Shown: positions 1 through 7,222, numbered from the stretch's first letter. The stretch: 51,548 bases of DNA from an uncultured Selenomonadales bacterium (GCA_946183785.1 CAMHCS010000019.1:1-51548); one strand, 5' to 3'. The notes: generated by a model not told the origin, from the sequence alone. Numbers and translations: made by a program.

Positions 1-55
1 TTTGACAATGAGTTTTCAACTGCCTTGCGCTTTCGATTAAATTTGCCTCAGTCAT
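1..55 (-). CDS. prophage protein, N-terminal fragment cut by window edge
   Basis: The first 18 codons of a leftward gene are visible, beginning MTEANLIESARQLK. The ATG at 55 lies inside the last codons of the next gene (stop at 48-50), the overlapping arrangement seen throughout this operon. Too little is present to assign a function. Confidence 0.5.
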   Translation of the reverse strand, partial: MTEANLIESARQLKTHCQ

Positions 56-236
56 GCTTCAGCCCCCTTGTCCGCAAAAATTCCTCAAGGTTCCACGTTT
101 TGGGGTCGCCTTTCATCGAAACTGCACAGCCTAAACGCCAAGCCTTATAAAAACCAAATGGGCAGTTTCCGCAAGATTGCTCCTCGCACCATCTTTCCAC
201 AGTCAGCGCGGCCTGTACTACGTCTTCACGATTCAT
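48..236 (-). CDS. small cysteine-rich prophage protein
   Basis: A 62-aa protein of unknown function. I chose the ATG at 236 because a strong GGGGGG Shine-Dalgarno run lies just upstream; a longer reading from 263 lacks one. It has a Cys cluster (CEEQSCGNCPFG, later GCAV) that could bind a metal. Its neighbour at 248-430 has a similar spaced-cysteine pattern (CRCHDGGCEGCP), so the two may be distant paralogues. It is part of the leftward early operon. Confidence 0.65.
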   Translation of the reverse strand: MNREDVVQAALTVERWCEEQSCGNCPFGFYKAWRLGCAVSMKGDPKTWNLEEFLRTRGLKHD

Positions 237-247
237 AACGTACCCCC

Positions 248-430
248 CTATGCAATCGACCATTTACAAGGATCGACAAACGCCCATTCATCAGAATCAA
301 CGATTTTACATTCAATCATTGAATCTTCGTTATAAGCGGGACAACCTTCACAGCCGCCATCATGACAACGGCAAATCCATTTTGCACGGTCAAGCGCATC
401 TCGCATTTCATAAGCATCTTCGCTTGTCAT
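248..430 (-). CDS. small cysteine-rich prophage protein
   Basis: A 60-aa acidic protein with a CRCHDGGCEGCP cluster and later single cysteines, which suggests metal binding. Its start at 430 overlaps the stop of the gene at 427-642 by 4 nt (ATGA), so translation is probably coupled. No family recognised. Confidence 0.6.
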   Translation of the reverse strand: MTSEDAYEMRDALDRAKWICRCHDGGCEGCPAYNEDSMIECKIVDSDEWAFVDPCKWSIA

Positions 431-642
431 TTCTTCGCCGCCTCCAATTCTTTCAAAACCTCGCGCTCGATATATATTTCCTCAAATTCCGGGCGAAACA
501 CCTCTATTTCAGCCGGCGTTTTCATAACTGCGATTGCCCGTTCCAACCGCGCCATTAACTCCACATCGTCCATCGCCCTTGCACCCGTGTATGACGTTTC
601 AAGAAAATCAACAACAAAGGCAATCTGTTCCTCCCGCGTCAT
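427..642 (-). CDS. prophage protein of unknown function
   Basis: A 71-aa, mostly helical, acidic protein beginning MTREEQIAFVVDFLETS. The ATG at 642 follows an AGGAGGG ribosome site at a good distance. The frame stays open upstream to 714, which matters for the possible frameshift described for 639-788. No known domain is visible. Confidence 0.6.
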   Translation of the reverse strand: MTREEQIAFVVDFLETSYTGARAMDDVELMARLERAIAVMKTPAEIEVFRPEFEEIYIEREVLKELEAAKK

Positions 643-788
643 TTCTTCGCCCTCCTGTAAGATGACCACACAAGCATTCTCCAAGCCCTTGCAAGGCTCC
701 TCCATCGACCACATCGCCCCATAGTAAAAACACGGTTCACCGGCACAGGGTCAAACAGACAGACGACATCAGTCCACCTTCTCTTCAT
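639..788 (-). CDS. small prophage ORF, possibly frameshifted
   Basis: A 49-aa reading frame begins at an ATG (788) overlapping the methyltransferase stop, with a GGAGGG site at the right distance, and ends in an ATGA overlap with the next gene. After about 14 codons the peptide becomes Arg-rich and unnatural. The neighbouring frame carries a plausible Cys-rich sequence (PCAGEPCFYYGAMWSMEEP) that continues into the next gene. One missing C in the CCC run near codon 14 would join the two. It may be a real short protein or a frameshifted Cys-rich gene. Confidence 0.4.
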   Translation of the reverse strand: MKRRWTDVVCLFDPVPVNRVFTMGRCGRWRSLARAWRMLVWSSYRRAKK

Positions 789-1336
789 GCTGATCCCTCC
801 GTTTCAAATAGATCAAGCTGGCCTGCATTCTTGTCGAGCGTCGCAAACACGATCTGGCTCGGCAAAATGTCATGGCATATATACCCGCTTGGATATGGGG
901 AGGCACTTCGGCCGCCGAATTGACATTTGAGATAGTCAACCCGTGCGTTAAATAGCAATATCTCAAACCGATTATTTGAGAACATTGAATACCTACGCCG
1001 TGAATCAAACAATCCAGTTAGGACAAGCAGCATAGCGAACGGTTTTCCGAGCGCAAATAGCTTTTCCAATACCTCGTTCTTTAAGGAATACGGAGGATTG
1101 GAAACTATCGCGTCACATTCAATGTTGATCTGAAAAAAATCTTCTCCGTTCTCGATATGCGTATAGATAACTTCACGCCCATCATTTTGCAAAACATCGA
1201 CAAAGTTCGATTGGACTGTATCGAACGGGCACCAGATCGTATTGAAGCGTTTCAAATATGGAAGCAGCGGCACAACTGCATAGGCCGGAGTATAATACTC
1301 ATCGTTTTTCACACTCGAAAACGCTTCAAACCTCAC
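785..1336 (-). CDS. phage DNA adenine N6-methyltransferase-like protein
   Basis: A 183-aa protein with the amino-methyltransferase catalytic motif NPPY (in CDAIVSNPPYS) and an N-terminal segment (NDEYYTPAYAV) typical of phage Dam-like enzymes, which methylate adenine N6 using S-adenosylmethionine. The GTG start at 1336 overlaps the stop of the zinc-ribbon gene (GTGA) and has a GGCGGGG site; a longer reading from 1426 would overlap that gene extensively. The classic FxGxG SAM motif is not obvious, so target and activity are uncertain. It probably protects phage DNA or marks it for replication or packaging. Confidence 0.7.
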   Translation of the reverse strand: MRFEAFSSVKNDEYYTPAYAVVPLLPYLKRFNTIWCPFDTVQSNFVDVLQNDGREVIYTHIENGEDFFQINIECDAIVSNPPYSLKNEVLEKLFALGKPFAMLLVLTGLFDSRRRYSMFSNNRFEILLFNARVDYLKCQFGGRSASPYPSGYICHDILPSQIVFATLDKNAGQLDLFETEGSA

Positions 1337-1500
1337 GCACGCTTCCCCGCCTTTCGCTTTTTCTTCACGGATTTTTGAATAACTTTTTGCTTCGCCCGGC
1401 CAACTTTGGACCGGCACTTCGGGCAAGTTTGATTCTTGTCCTTAGCCTCGTCGACCTCGAAGAATCCGAGGCACTGGACACAACGCCGACGGACAATCAT
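1333..1500 (-). CDS. small zinc-ribbon prophage protein
   Basis: A 55-aa protein with paired CxxC motifs (CVQC and CPKC) and a very basic tail rich in Lys and Arg, which suggests a zinc ribbon that binds nucleic acid. Its core (CPKCRSKVGRAKQKVIQK) closely resembles that of the 49-aa protein at 7566-7715, so the two are paralogues. The ATG at 1500 overlaps the stop of the loader gene (ATGA), and its own stop overlaps the methyltransferase GTG, so three genes are chained. Exact function unknown. Confidence 0.7.
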   Translation of the reverse strand: MIVRRRCVQCLGFFEVDEAKDKNQTCPKCRSKVGRAKQKVIQKSVKKKRKAGKRA

Positions 1501-2057
1501 GCTTTTGCCGCCTTTGCTTCTGCAAGCTCGATGATCTTTCCGTTCAAACGGCCCAACGCTTTGCGTTTTGCCTGCGGAAGTCTCGCCAGCACTTCCTCGT
1601 TCTGCCGTTGCTCTTCGCTCCGCTGCACGATCTCGTTATACATGCGACAGAATTGAGCACGGGCAATTCCGACCTCGGATTCAAGCAAATTACACAACTC
1701 ATAACGGCCGTAGCACTCGACCGTTTTCTGGACCTCTGGGCAAGAATAAACCCAAGGCATATAGATGTGGCACGTCCTGACAAGCTGCTGGACCTCCTGC
1801 CATGCCTCCGCAGCCGTAGGAAGTATGTTTCCTTGTGCGCACTCTCGGACCGACCGCGCAGCCTCAAAAATTTCCGCGACGGACGGCCAAAACTTCGACG
1901 TAGTGAGCAGTTTAAGCATGGCGGCGTTGATCTCGTCAAGTGAAAGCGTAGAAAGAGCGCGTGCATAGATCGCCCACGCGCTATCCTGCATCGTTGCATT
2001 CAGAAACGCCGAAAAATACTGCCGTAAAAGCTTGACGATCTCATTTTCCTTGCTCAT
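1497..2057 (-). CDS. phage helicase-loader / G39P-like replication protein
   Basis: A 186-aa helical protein. The N-terminal half has the pattern of phage G39P-type helicase loaders and related replication proteins: a helical bundle over residues 1-70 with a SKFWPSVAEIFEAA segment like the family's 'F-P-ueIre' signature. Such proteins load or inhibit the replicative DnaB helicase. It lies just downstream of, and overlapping, the initiator gene, the usual initiator-loader order. The start at 2057 (MSKENEIVKLL) overlaps the initiator's 3' end and follows a GGAGG-like run. Assignment is by pattern and position, not strong sequence identity. Confidence 0.55.
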   Translation of the reverse strand: MSKENEIVKLLRQYFSAFLNATMQDSAWAIYARALSTLSLDEINAAMLKLLTTSKFWPSVAEIFEAARSVRECAQGNILPTAAEAWQEVQQLVRTCHIYMPWVYSCPEVQKTVECYGRYELCNLLESEVGIARAQFCRMYNEIVQRSEEQRQNEEVLARLPQAKRKALGRLNGKIIELAEAKAAKA

Positions 2058-2805
2058 TTTGAATGGCCTCCTCTCGTTCAAAGAATGCAATCACACGGTC
2101 TGCCGCTTCCAAACTTTCCTCAAGCCGGGTTTTCTTTGTCGATTGCTTCGGCTCGTTGGAGTCCCAGGTCAAAAGCTTCTGCTTCCAGTTTTTGACCGGG
2201 TTTCCTTTTGCGTCCTTCCAACCACCTGCATCGTAATAGTCCCAGAATTTTTTTGCAGAGACGTGGAGATTTTTTTCGATGACATACTCATTCACTTCGG
2301 AAAGTGTCGGGGGAACGAATCGCTCCCCCCTCTTTACGTTTCCTTTTACGTTTACTTTTTTATTCTCTTTAATTAGTGGGTTTTCAAAACTTGGGCTATT
2401 ACTTGGGCTATTACTTGGGCTATTACTTGGGCTATTACTTGGGCTATTACTTGGGCTATTTAATAGCCCTTGTGAATTACTTTGTGCATAAGTTGGGCTA
2501 TTTAATAGCCCTTGTGGACAACATTTTGAGAGGTCAACGATTTTATATTTCGATGGTCTTCCTGCGCCTCCACGTTGAAACTCAATAAAACCTTTTTGGC
2601 GGAGTAGGTTTAATGCTGCCACTATTGTCTCTTTCCGTTTTATCCCCGTCTGTAACTTCAGCCAATAATCCGAAGCCTCGAACCACTCTTCCCAATGACA
2701 ACGGTTATTTATCATAAACAGTTTCAAGTAAACGACCATCGCATTTGGCGTGAGAGTTCCAGCGCTTAGATCATCAAAGGATATTAGTTGACGGATAAAA
2801 TCCAT
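2041..2805 (-). CDS. phage replication initiator with internal origin repeats
   Basis: A 254-aa protein. Residues 1-90 look like a winged-helix DNA-binding domain (replication initiator type). Residues 105-140 are a low-complexity linker of repeated SNSP units. Residues 165-220 resemble the C-terminal part of DnaD-like phage replisome organisers (PPTLSEVNEYV, then FWDYYDAGGW and NWKQKLLTW). The linker is encoded by six 12-bp DNA repeats plus two palindromes, the layout of initiators such as lambda O, whose origin lies inside the gene. It probably binds these repeats and recruits the helicase loader encoded next. Confidence 0.75.
   Translation of the reverse strand: MDFIRQLISFDDLSAGTLTPNAMVVYLKLFMINNRCHWEEWFEASDYWLKLQTGIKRKETIVAALNLLRQKGFIEFQRGGAGRPSKYKIVDLSKCCPQGLLNSPTYAQSNSQGLLNSPSNSPSNSPSNSPSNSPSNSPSFENPLIKENKKVNVKGNVKRGERFVPPTLSEVNEYVIEKNLHVSAKKFWDYYDAGGWKDAKGNPVKNWKQKLLTWDSNEPKQSTKKTRLEESLEAADRVIAFFEREEAIQNEQGK
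2393..2511. repeat. iteron array, probable prophage replication origin
   Basis: Six copies of GGGCTATT occur exactly 12 bp apart, starting at 2393, 2405, 2417, 2429, 2441 and 2453. The last is the left half of a perfect palindrome GGGCTATT-T-AATAGCCC (2453-2469), repeated at 2495-2511. Sites of one half-sequence arranged as direct repeats and palindromes suit binding by a dimeric initiator. The array lies within the linker-coding part of the initiator gene, and AT-rich sequence follows at 2335-2390. The origin role is inferred. Confidence 0.65.
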
Positions 2806-2847
2806 AGCGCCACCTCATAAGCGGGGGCTGGATGCCCCCGCCCCTAC

Positions 2848-3576
2848 TCACCAATATAACAACGCTGCCACAACCAAATAGCCGTCCAATGCCTTCTTCA
2901 TTTGCTCGACCTCAAACTCTGCTGCATCCTTGACATACCTCGAAATCTTCGGGCAGGACAGTTTGAAGCAAAGCCCTTCCCCTGCCTCCTTCGGCTTGAT
3001 GACCTCGATCTCTACCTCCAACGTGGCGAAAAACTCCGACTCGTTATAAATCTGAACACGTGGATAAATCATCTTCGGCAGCGTCGTCGTGCCCTTGACG
3101 TCCTTGACCTTGATCCCGAAAACGTAATTGTTTCCATCCTCATAGGAGGCTTCGCCGGAAATGTTCGTCACATAGCGGAAGTTCTGCACCGAGAAAATAA
3201 GCTCTTCCAAATTCGGAAGTTCGTCTTTATCTCTACGCTTCAGGAAATTCAAAAACGTCTTTTGATTCAGTGTAATGCCTTTGGCAGAAAGAATATCTCC
3301 CCACTCCAAGAAACGCTGAGAATTAAGGAATTGATAGGAAATAGTATCTTGCCGCCTATCCTGTACCGTGTCATCGACAATCGCGTGCATCCCATTCTCG
3401 ATATAGCCGATAACGGCATTTTCCCGGCTCGCCTTTGCCTTGACGAGACTGACAAAAGCCTCCGTGCTGTGTGCCTGATAGTGAAATCCTGTGTATTGAA
3501 ATTCTTGATTCGCTTCGCCCTCGCGGACAATTAACTCTTTTTGTTCCCCGTTGAGATTGACCGTCATCTTATCCAT
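2848..3576 (-). CDS. DUF2303-like phage protein
   Basis: A 242-aa protein resembling the DUF2303 (YfdQ-like) family in phage recombination and replication regions. The family has a central 'HxIVDD..QDRR' segment followed by an SQRFLEW..(K)..FLNFL helix, both visible at about residues 65-115. Biochemical role unknown. It sits immediately upstream of the loader and initiator and downstream of SSB and RecT, consistent with an accessory role in DNA metabolism. Its ATG overlaps the stop region of the next gene upstream. Confidence 0.6.
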   Translation of the reverse strand: MDKMTVNLNGEQKELIVREGEANQEFQYTGFHYQAHSTEAFVSLVKAKASRENAVIGYIENGMHAIVDDTVQDRRQDTISYQFLNSQRFLEWGDILSAKGITLNQKTFLNFLKRRDKDELPNLEELIFSVQNFRYVTNISGEASYEDGNNYVFGIKVKDVKGTTTLPKMIYPRVQIYNESEFFATLEVEIEVIKPKEAGEGLCFKLSCPKISRYVKDAAEFEVEQMKKALDGYLVVAALLYW

Positions 3577-3887
3577 TATTCAACGCCTCCCTTGATGGCA
3601 AACAGATTGACTTCATCCGGCTTTTCGATCACGTCCTGCTTCAGCGTCAAATCCCCCGTAACGCTCGCGAGACTCTTCCGCTTCTGCGGCGGGAAATTCG
3701 GCTTGATGGAGTATTCGATGGCCACCATCGTCTCCATGCCCTCCGGCCTCTCGAATGTAATGTTGATGGAAATTCCGCCCTTGCTGCCGGTCTTGATTTC
3801 CCCCAGCAGCGCCGGGACGATTTCCTGAAAGCGGGCTTCAAGCTCGCCGTTTCCGATGTTCGATAATGTGACAATTTCCTGCTGCAT
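3576..3887 (-). CDS. phage protein of unknown function next to SSB
   Basis: A 103-aa protein, probably alpha/beta, with a central hydrophobic strand pattern (GISINITFERPEG, METMVAIEYSIKP). It is preceded by a GGAGGAGC ribosome site and overlaps the following gene by one base at 3576. No recognisable domain. Its position between SSB and the DUF2303 protein suggests a recombination or replication accessory role. Confidence 0.55.
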   Translation of the reverse strand: MQQEIVTLSNIGNGELEARFQEIVPALLGEIKTGSKGGISINITFERPEGMETMVAIEYSIKPNFPPQKRKSLASVTGDLTLKQDVIEKPDEVNLFAIKGGVE

Positions 3888-3899
3888 GATGCTCCTCCT

Positions 3900-4274
3900 T
3901 TAGAATGGTATATCGTCGTCCCCTACTTCTTCCTCATTCGCTGGCGCGTTTTCGCCCTTCGGCTTGCTCCCGGCAAACTCGATCCGATCCGCGACCACGT
4001 CCGTGGTATAGACCTTTGTGCCGTCGTCTTTCTCATAGCTGCCTGTCTGAATCTTGCCGGTAACAAGAATTTCCTTCCCTTTAGAAAAATATTTTTCAAG
4101 GAAATCCGCCGTACGTTCCCACGCCAGCACCATCGGGAAGTCTGCTTTCTTTTCCCCGTCCTTATTTTTCGGCCTGTCCACCGCTACCGGGAAGCGGCAG
4201 TACCGCTTCCCTCCTGGCGTCGTTCTGATCTCAATATCTCGCGCAACGCGACCGTGCAATATTACAAGATTCAA
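3900..4274 (-). CDS. ssb: single-stranded DNA-binding protein
   Basis: A 124-aa SSB with a typical OB fold (MNLVILHGRVARDIEIR at the start, then KRYCRFPVAVDR) and the acidic C-terminal tail DDDIPF that recruits partner proteins. It coats single-stranded DNA during phage replication and annealing. It is shorter than chromosomal SSBs, as is common for phage copies, and lies directly after recT, a usual pairing. The ATG at 4274 has a strong GAGGAATG-like site upstream. Confidence 0.92.
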   Translation of the reverse strand: MNLVILHGRVARDIEIRTTPGGKRYCRFPVAVDRPKNKDGEKKADFPMVLAWERTADFLEKYFSKGKEILVTGKIQTGSYEKDDGTKVYTTDVVADRIEFAGSKPKGENAPANEEEVGDDDIPF

Positions 4275-4314
4275 GTTTCATTCCTCCTCTTTGTCCTGTT
4301 CTGCTGCCGGTCCA

Positions 4315-5211
4315 TTACTTCGCAGCCTCCTCCAGCGCTGCGTCAAGGATCGCGTCATCCTGCTGCTCCTGCGTCAGTACCTCGCCAGTCTCCTGATCCA
4401 CAGCCTCGGCCTCAATGATCCGGTCCTCGTCGTCCAAGTCTCCTTTAGCGATCGCCTCGGCGGCCGCGATCATGGAAGGCGTCGCCGTCTGATAATCAAT
4501 ACTCATGACGCCCCACTTGCCAAGCAGACGCCGGAGCACGGTCTTTTCAGCCATGGCCTCGAAGTTTTCCCTCCAGCCTTTGCCCATATACGGCCCTTTG
4601 CGGTTCTTCTGTTCGTGCTGCTCGACCTGCTTCCTGGTCATGTAGATCTTCTTCTCCATGCCATTGACCAGCCGGAAGTATCCGCACCAGCCAACGATCG
4701 GAAGCTTTGCCCGTTCCTCGTCATCCTCGAGAAACTCGATCTCAATGTCCTCGGTCAGCCGGTCGTAACTCTTCAGCTCCCCTTCCCGGACGTCGACCAC
4801 GTTAATCCTGCTATAAGCTCCGGTACGAAGCGCGAGCTGCATCTGGCCCTTGTACCCCATGATGAAGGACGCTTCCATGATGCCGCCCTTTTTCGTGTTT
4901 TTGAAAGGCACGATGTACGCATACCCCAGCGCCGGATCAATCGGCAAATCATACGTCGCCGCCTTGAGTGCCGACTGTATGATCGTCATGGGAGCGTCCC
5001 GGAAAACCTTCTGGAGATTTTCGTCCGCGTTGACCATCGACACCAGAGCCGAAATAAACTGCGGCGCCCGCTTGCCCAGCACCTCGTTGAAACGCTTGCG
5101 CATGCCTTCCCGGTCCAGCAATTCACCCATGAGAACGGTCACACTCTTTGCCGCTGCTGCCGCAGGAGCTGCCGCCTTTGCCGATACGATTCCGCCTTTT
5201 GTTGTTGCCAT
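4315..5211 (-). CDS. recT: RecT-family single-strand annealing protein
   Basis: A 298-aa RecT recombinase. Family features include QKVFRDAPMTIIQSALKAA, the strand YIVPFKNTKKGG and the MGYKGQMQLALRTG segment. RecT anneals complementary single strands made by the partner exonuclease, here the YqaJ protein immediately upstream (5224-6144), with SSB immediately downstream. The Ala-rich N-terminus (AAAPAAAAAKS) is a flexible leader. The C-terminal 40 residues are acidic. Full length for the family. Confidence 0.93.
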   Translation of the reverse strand: MATTKGGIVSAKAAAPAAAAAKSVTVLMGELLDREGMRKRFNEVLGKRAPQFISALVSMVNADENLQKVFRDAPMTIIQSALKAATYDLPIDPALGYAYIVPFKNTKKGGIMEASFIMGYKGQMQLALRTGAYSRINVVDVREGELKSYDRLTEDIEIEFLEDDEERAKLPIVGWCGYFRLVNGMEKKIYMTRKQVEQHEQKNRKGPYMGKGWRENFEAMAEKTVLRRLLGKWGVMSIDYQTATPSMIAAAEAIAKGDLDDEDRIIEAEAVDQETGEVLTQEQQDDAILDAALEEAAK

Positions 5212-5223
5212 GATTATTCCTCC

Positions 5224-6144
5224 TTATGCTATTTCCAAAGTTCTAACCTGACTCGTCTTCACATACTGCTCGTAAATGTCCGGCCGCTCGGCCTTAATCC
5301 TCTTGCTGTCCAATGTGTTTCTCGTCGAGGATTTCCAGGTTACGCGCCGGTCTCCGATCCGTCCGGCCTCCGCGTTCCCGAGCATCACCCGCAGCTGATT
5401 TTTATTTTCCTCGATCTGCGCTTTGAGCACTGATTCCGTTTCCGTCAGCTCGTCCAACGACTTGAAAATGTTCTCGGCGTCCGTCGGCAGCATGATCTCC
5501 TCGCCGCCGCCGTGGAATTTCTCAGCCAGCGCGTGAGCGCAGCTTTCCGTCCCGTCGACCGCAGGCATAATATTGTTCTCGACCTGATGCCAAAAGGCAC
5601 TCTCGGCCTCGATCAGCGCTTTGATATCGTCCTCGTTCCGCGGGACCTCTTTCCAGACGAATCGGTTTCCTCCAATCAGCGCCGCGATGTACCATGTCTT
5701 GCACCCGGTCACTGCCATATAGTGCTGGCATTGCACATAGTAAGCGTCCGGCAGATTGTCGTCTTTCCACTCACGGCCGCTCGCCGTCGTCTTGCATTCC
5801 AGCCCGGCTTTCTCAGCGATCAGCATCCGGTCCACGCTCGCGAGCATGTACGGATATTCGCAGCTCTGCATCAGCCCCCGCCGACGGACTTCCTTTCCGG
5901 TCCGCTTGACAAACTCACGCGCGACGATCTCCTCGAGCTGCTGTCCCCAATATACGCGCTCGTTGTCGGAAAGATCCTCCGGCTCCGCTTGTCCCGTTTT
6001 TTCGAGCCACAGCGCAAACGGAGATTTCCACGGATTCAGTCCGACGATCACGCTCGCGTCGGATCCTCCGATCCCGTGGCTGCGAACGTCGAGCCAGGCG
6101 TCCCGGTCTTCCATCTGCTCGACCGTCATGATCAGCTTAGCCAT
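5224..6144 (-). CDS. YqaJ-type phage recombination exonuclease
   Basis: A 306-aa lambda-exonuclease-fold nuclease of the YqaJ family. The signature GIGGSDASVIVGLNPW lies near residue 25, and the catalytic Asp with E-x-K pair are visible in SVDRMLIAEKAGLECKT at about residues 115-130. It degrades 5' strands from double-stranded ends to expose single strands for RecT. A C-terminal coiled-coil-like segment (LDELTETESVLKAQIEENK) follows the nuclease domain. The ATG lies inside the end of the 47-aa gene at 6132-6275, with a GAGGAG site. Confidence 0.9.
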   Translation of the reverse strand: MAKLIMTVEQMEDRDAWLDVRSHGIGGSDASVIVGLNPWKSPFALWLEKTGQAEPEDLSDNERVYWGQQLEEIVAREFVKRTGKEVRRRGLMQSCEYPYMLASVDRMLIAEKAGLECKTTASGREWKDDNLPDAYYVQCQHYMAVTGCKTWYIAALIGGNRFVWKEVPRNEDDIKALIEAESAFWHQVENNIMPAVDGTESCAHALAEKFHGGGEEIMLPTDAENIFKSLDELTETESVLKAQIEENKNQLRVMLGNAEAGRIGDRRVTWKSSTRNTLDSKRIKAERPDIYEQYVKTSQVRTLEIA

Positions 6145-6275
6145 TCTTCTTCTCTCCTCATTTCGTATTCCTCGTCGCCCTTCTGATTCATCTCTTCGTA
6201 CCTGCGCTCAAACTCCTCGTCGGTCATTCTGTCCCAGTACGAATCTATAAGCATCTTGTACTCAAGGTCTCCCAT
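6132..6275 (-). CDS. small acidic/charged prophage protein
   Basis: A 47-aa, highly charged helical peptide beginning MGDLEYKMLIDSYWDRMTD. The ATG at 6275 has a perfect AGGAGG site 8 nt upstream, and the 3' end overlaps the exonuclease start by 13 nt, suggesting coupled translation. No family recognised. Confidence 0.6.
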   Translation of the reverse strand: MGDLEYKMLIDSYWDRMTDEEFERRYEEMNQKGDEEYEMRREEEWLS

Positions 6276-6289
6276 TTACAAAACCTCCT

Positions 6290-6308
6290 CGCCCGTGATA
6301 TAATCACG
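6290..6308 (+). promoter_or_regulatory. extended -10 promoter facing against the operon
   Basis: The sequence around TGATATAAT (TG extension at 6296-6297, -10 hexamer 6299-6304) closely matches the repeated GCCGTGGTATAATCAC elements at 8323, 8584 and 9299. It points rightward, against the leftward genes, in the gap 6276-6348. Confidence 0.55.
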
Positions 6309-6309
6309 G

Positions 6310-6368
6310 TGATCTATTTCGACCTGTGGTCTGACGTGCTGCAACACGTCAGGCCTTTTTCTTTTGGT
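6310..6368 (+). ncRNA. candidate short prophage RNA with intrinsic terminator
   Basis: Downstream of the rightward extended -10 element there is no ribosome site. Instead there is a perfect 8-bp hairpin (CTGACGTG/CACGTCAG, loop of 6) followed by TTTTTCTTTT, a textbook intrinsic terminator for the + strand. The predicted transcript is about 50-60 nt. The hairpin overlaps the stop codon of the opposing zinc-ribbon gene, so the RNA would be antisense to the 3' end of that gene. Function unknown. Confidence 0.45.
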
Positions 6369-6615
6369 TGAACAACTTGAATCTGTCCAGGCATTTACGG
6401 CACCGTTTGCGCCCCTCCTCGACTGGCGCTCCGCAGTCCAGGCACCATCCGTTTTCGCGCAGATAGTCCTGATACTTTTTGTGCTGCTGGCGCGACCGTT
6501 CGCGGCGGCACATGGGGCAATACTTCGCCGGAGTTTTCCCGAGGAATTCCACGCCGCACTCTACGCATTGGATCAGATGCTTCTTTCTTGGAATCGTTCG
6601 CCTGTCTATCCCCAT
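6349..6615 (-). CDS. double zinc-ribbon prophage protein
   Basis: An 88-aa basic protein with two CxxC...CxxC units: CVECGVEF..CPMC near residues 16-35, and CLDCGAPVEEGRKRCRKC near residues 55-75. Such rubredoxin-like ribbons usually bind nucleic acid. I chose the start at 6615 (MGIDRRTIPRKK) for its GGAGG site; a longer reading from 6687 overlaps the membrane-peptide ORF. Probably a DNA- or RNA-binding accessory protein; no exact family. Confidence 0.65.
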   Translation of the reverse strand: MGIDRRTIPRKKHLIQCVECGVEFLGKTPAKYCPMCRRERSRQQHKKYQDYLRENGWCLDCGAPVEEGRKRCRKCLDRFKLFNQKKKA

Positions 6616-6695
6616 AGCAAGAATGCCTCCAGCATCAGAATCAGAATCGATGCTACTGCCTGCGCATCCGGCGTCAAATCGTCCCATATCCGCAT
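6606..6695 (-). CDS. very small membrane peptide
   Basis: A 29-aa ORF starting MRIWDDLTPDAQAVAS followed by a hydrophobic stretch rich in Ile, Leu and Met that could span the membrane once. Its start overlaps the DUF4406 stop (ATGATG), and its end overlaps the zinc-ribbon gene. Position fits a translationally coupled micropeptide, but it could be chance. Confidence 0.4.
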   Translation of the reverse strand: MRIWDDLTPDAQAVASILILMLEAFLLWG

Positions 6696-7039
6696 CATGC
6701 TACCAGCTCCTCCGGGATCTCCGCCTGATAATATGTGGCTCCGTTCCGATCATGTTCGTGCTTTGCCATGTAGTGCTCGTACCGGCAGCCGCGGCTACGC
6801 TTCCATCCCGGAGCGTAGAGAATTCCGTCGCACGTCAGCATCAGATTGACTGCCAGCCGGAGGATCGTGTCATCATCCAGCCCCTCGGCCACCGAATCGA
6901 AGTATGCCAGCGGATCGACGATCTGCCAGTCCTTTCCTTCGGCTTGCCAGATGGCCCGATAGATCTGGGCGATCCTCGCCGCGCTTTTTCGATTCTCTTC
7001 CTTGCCTCCATATGGATGGCTCAAATAGATTCTTTTCAT
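6695..7039 (-). CDS. DUF4406 family protein (nucleoside deoxyribosyltransferase fold)
   Basis: A 114-aa protein beginning MKRIYLSHPYGGKEENR and containing CDGILYAPGWKRSRGCRYEH, both hallmarks of the DUF4406 family, which shares the Rossmann-like fold of nucleoside 2-deoxyribosyltransferases. These phage proteins are thought to act on nucleotides or nucleotide-like ligands; activity is not established. Chosen start 7039 is the first Met matching the family N-terminus. Confidence 0.75.
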   Translation of the reverse strand: MKRIYLSHPYGGKEENRKSAARIAQIYRAIWQAEGKDWQIVDPLAYFDSVAEGLDDDTILRLAVNLMLTCDGILYAPGWKRSRGCRYEHYMAKHEHDRNGATYYQAEIPEELVA

Positions 7040-7043
7040 ATCT

Positions 7044-7106
7044 TCACCCCGCCAGTAATACCGCGACCGTGAACCATGCGCCGGCCGCATAACCTATCCA
7101 CTTCAT
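7044..7106 (-). CDS. 20-aa membrane peptide
   Basis: A 20-aa ORF (MKWIGYAAGAWFTVAVLLAG) that is one hydrophobic helix. It has a perfect AGGAGG site 7 nt before the ATG, and its start overlaps the stop of the 39-aa gene upstream (ATGA). It is the first of three consecutive single-pass micropeptides (7044-7396). Confidence 0.5.
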   Translation of the reverse strand: MKWIGYAAGAWFTVAVLLAG

Positions 7107-7222
7107 TTCCCATCCTCCTCTTTCATCATGCGCTCGACCTCCATCTCATCCATCGCCATTCGGAAGACCTGGATGACGCAGGCGAGAAACGCTATCCCGC
7201 AAACAATAACCATCACGTCCAC
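7103..7222 (-). CDS. 39-aa membrane protein
   Basis: A small protein with one transmembrane helix at residues 2-20 (MVIVCGIAFLACVIQVF) and a charged, Met/Glu-rich cytoplasmic tail. It begins with GTG at 7222, just after a GAGGTGA ribosome site. It overlaps the next micropeptide by 4 nt. Unknown function; could modulate lysis or superinfection, as small phage membrane proteins often do. Confidence 0.5.
   Translation of the reverse strand: MDVMVIVCGIAFLACVIQVFRMAMDEMEVERMMKEEDGK

Noticed and set aside
2393..2511. Repeat array as a CRISPR
   Set aside because: Units are 12 bp with no unique spacers and lie inside a coding region.
4054..5433. 459-aa plus-strand frame over ssb and recT
   Set aside because: Arg/His/Leu-rich translation with no domain; the opposite strand holds clear RecT and SSB.
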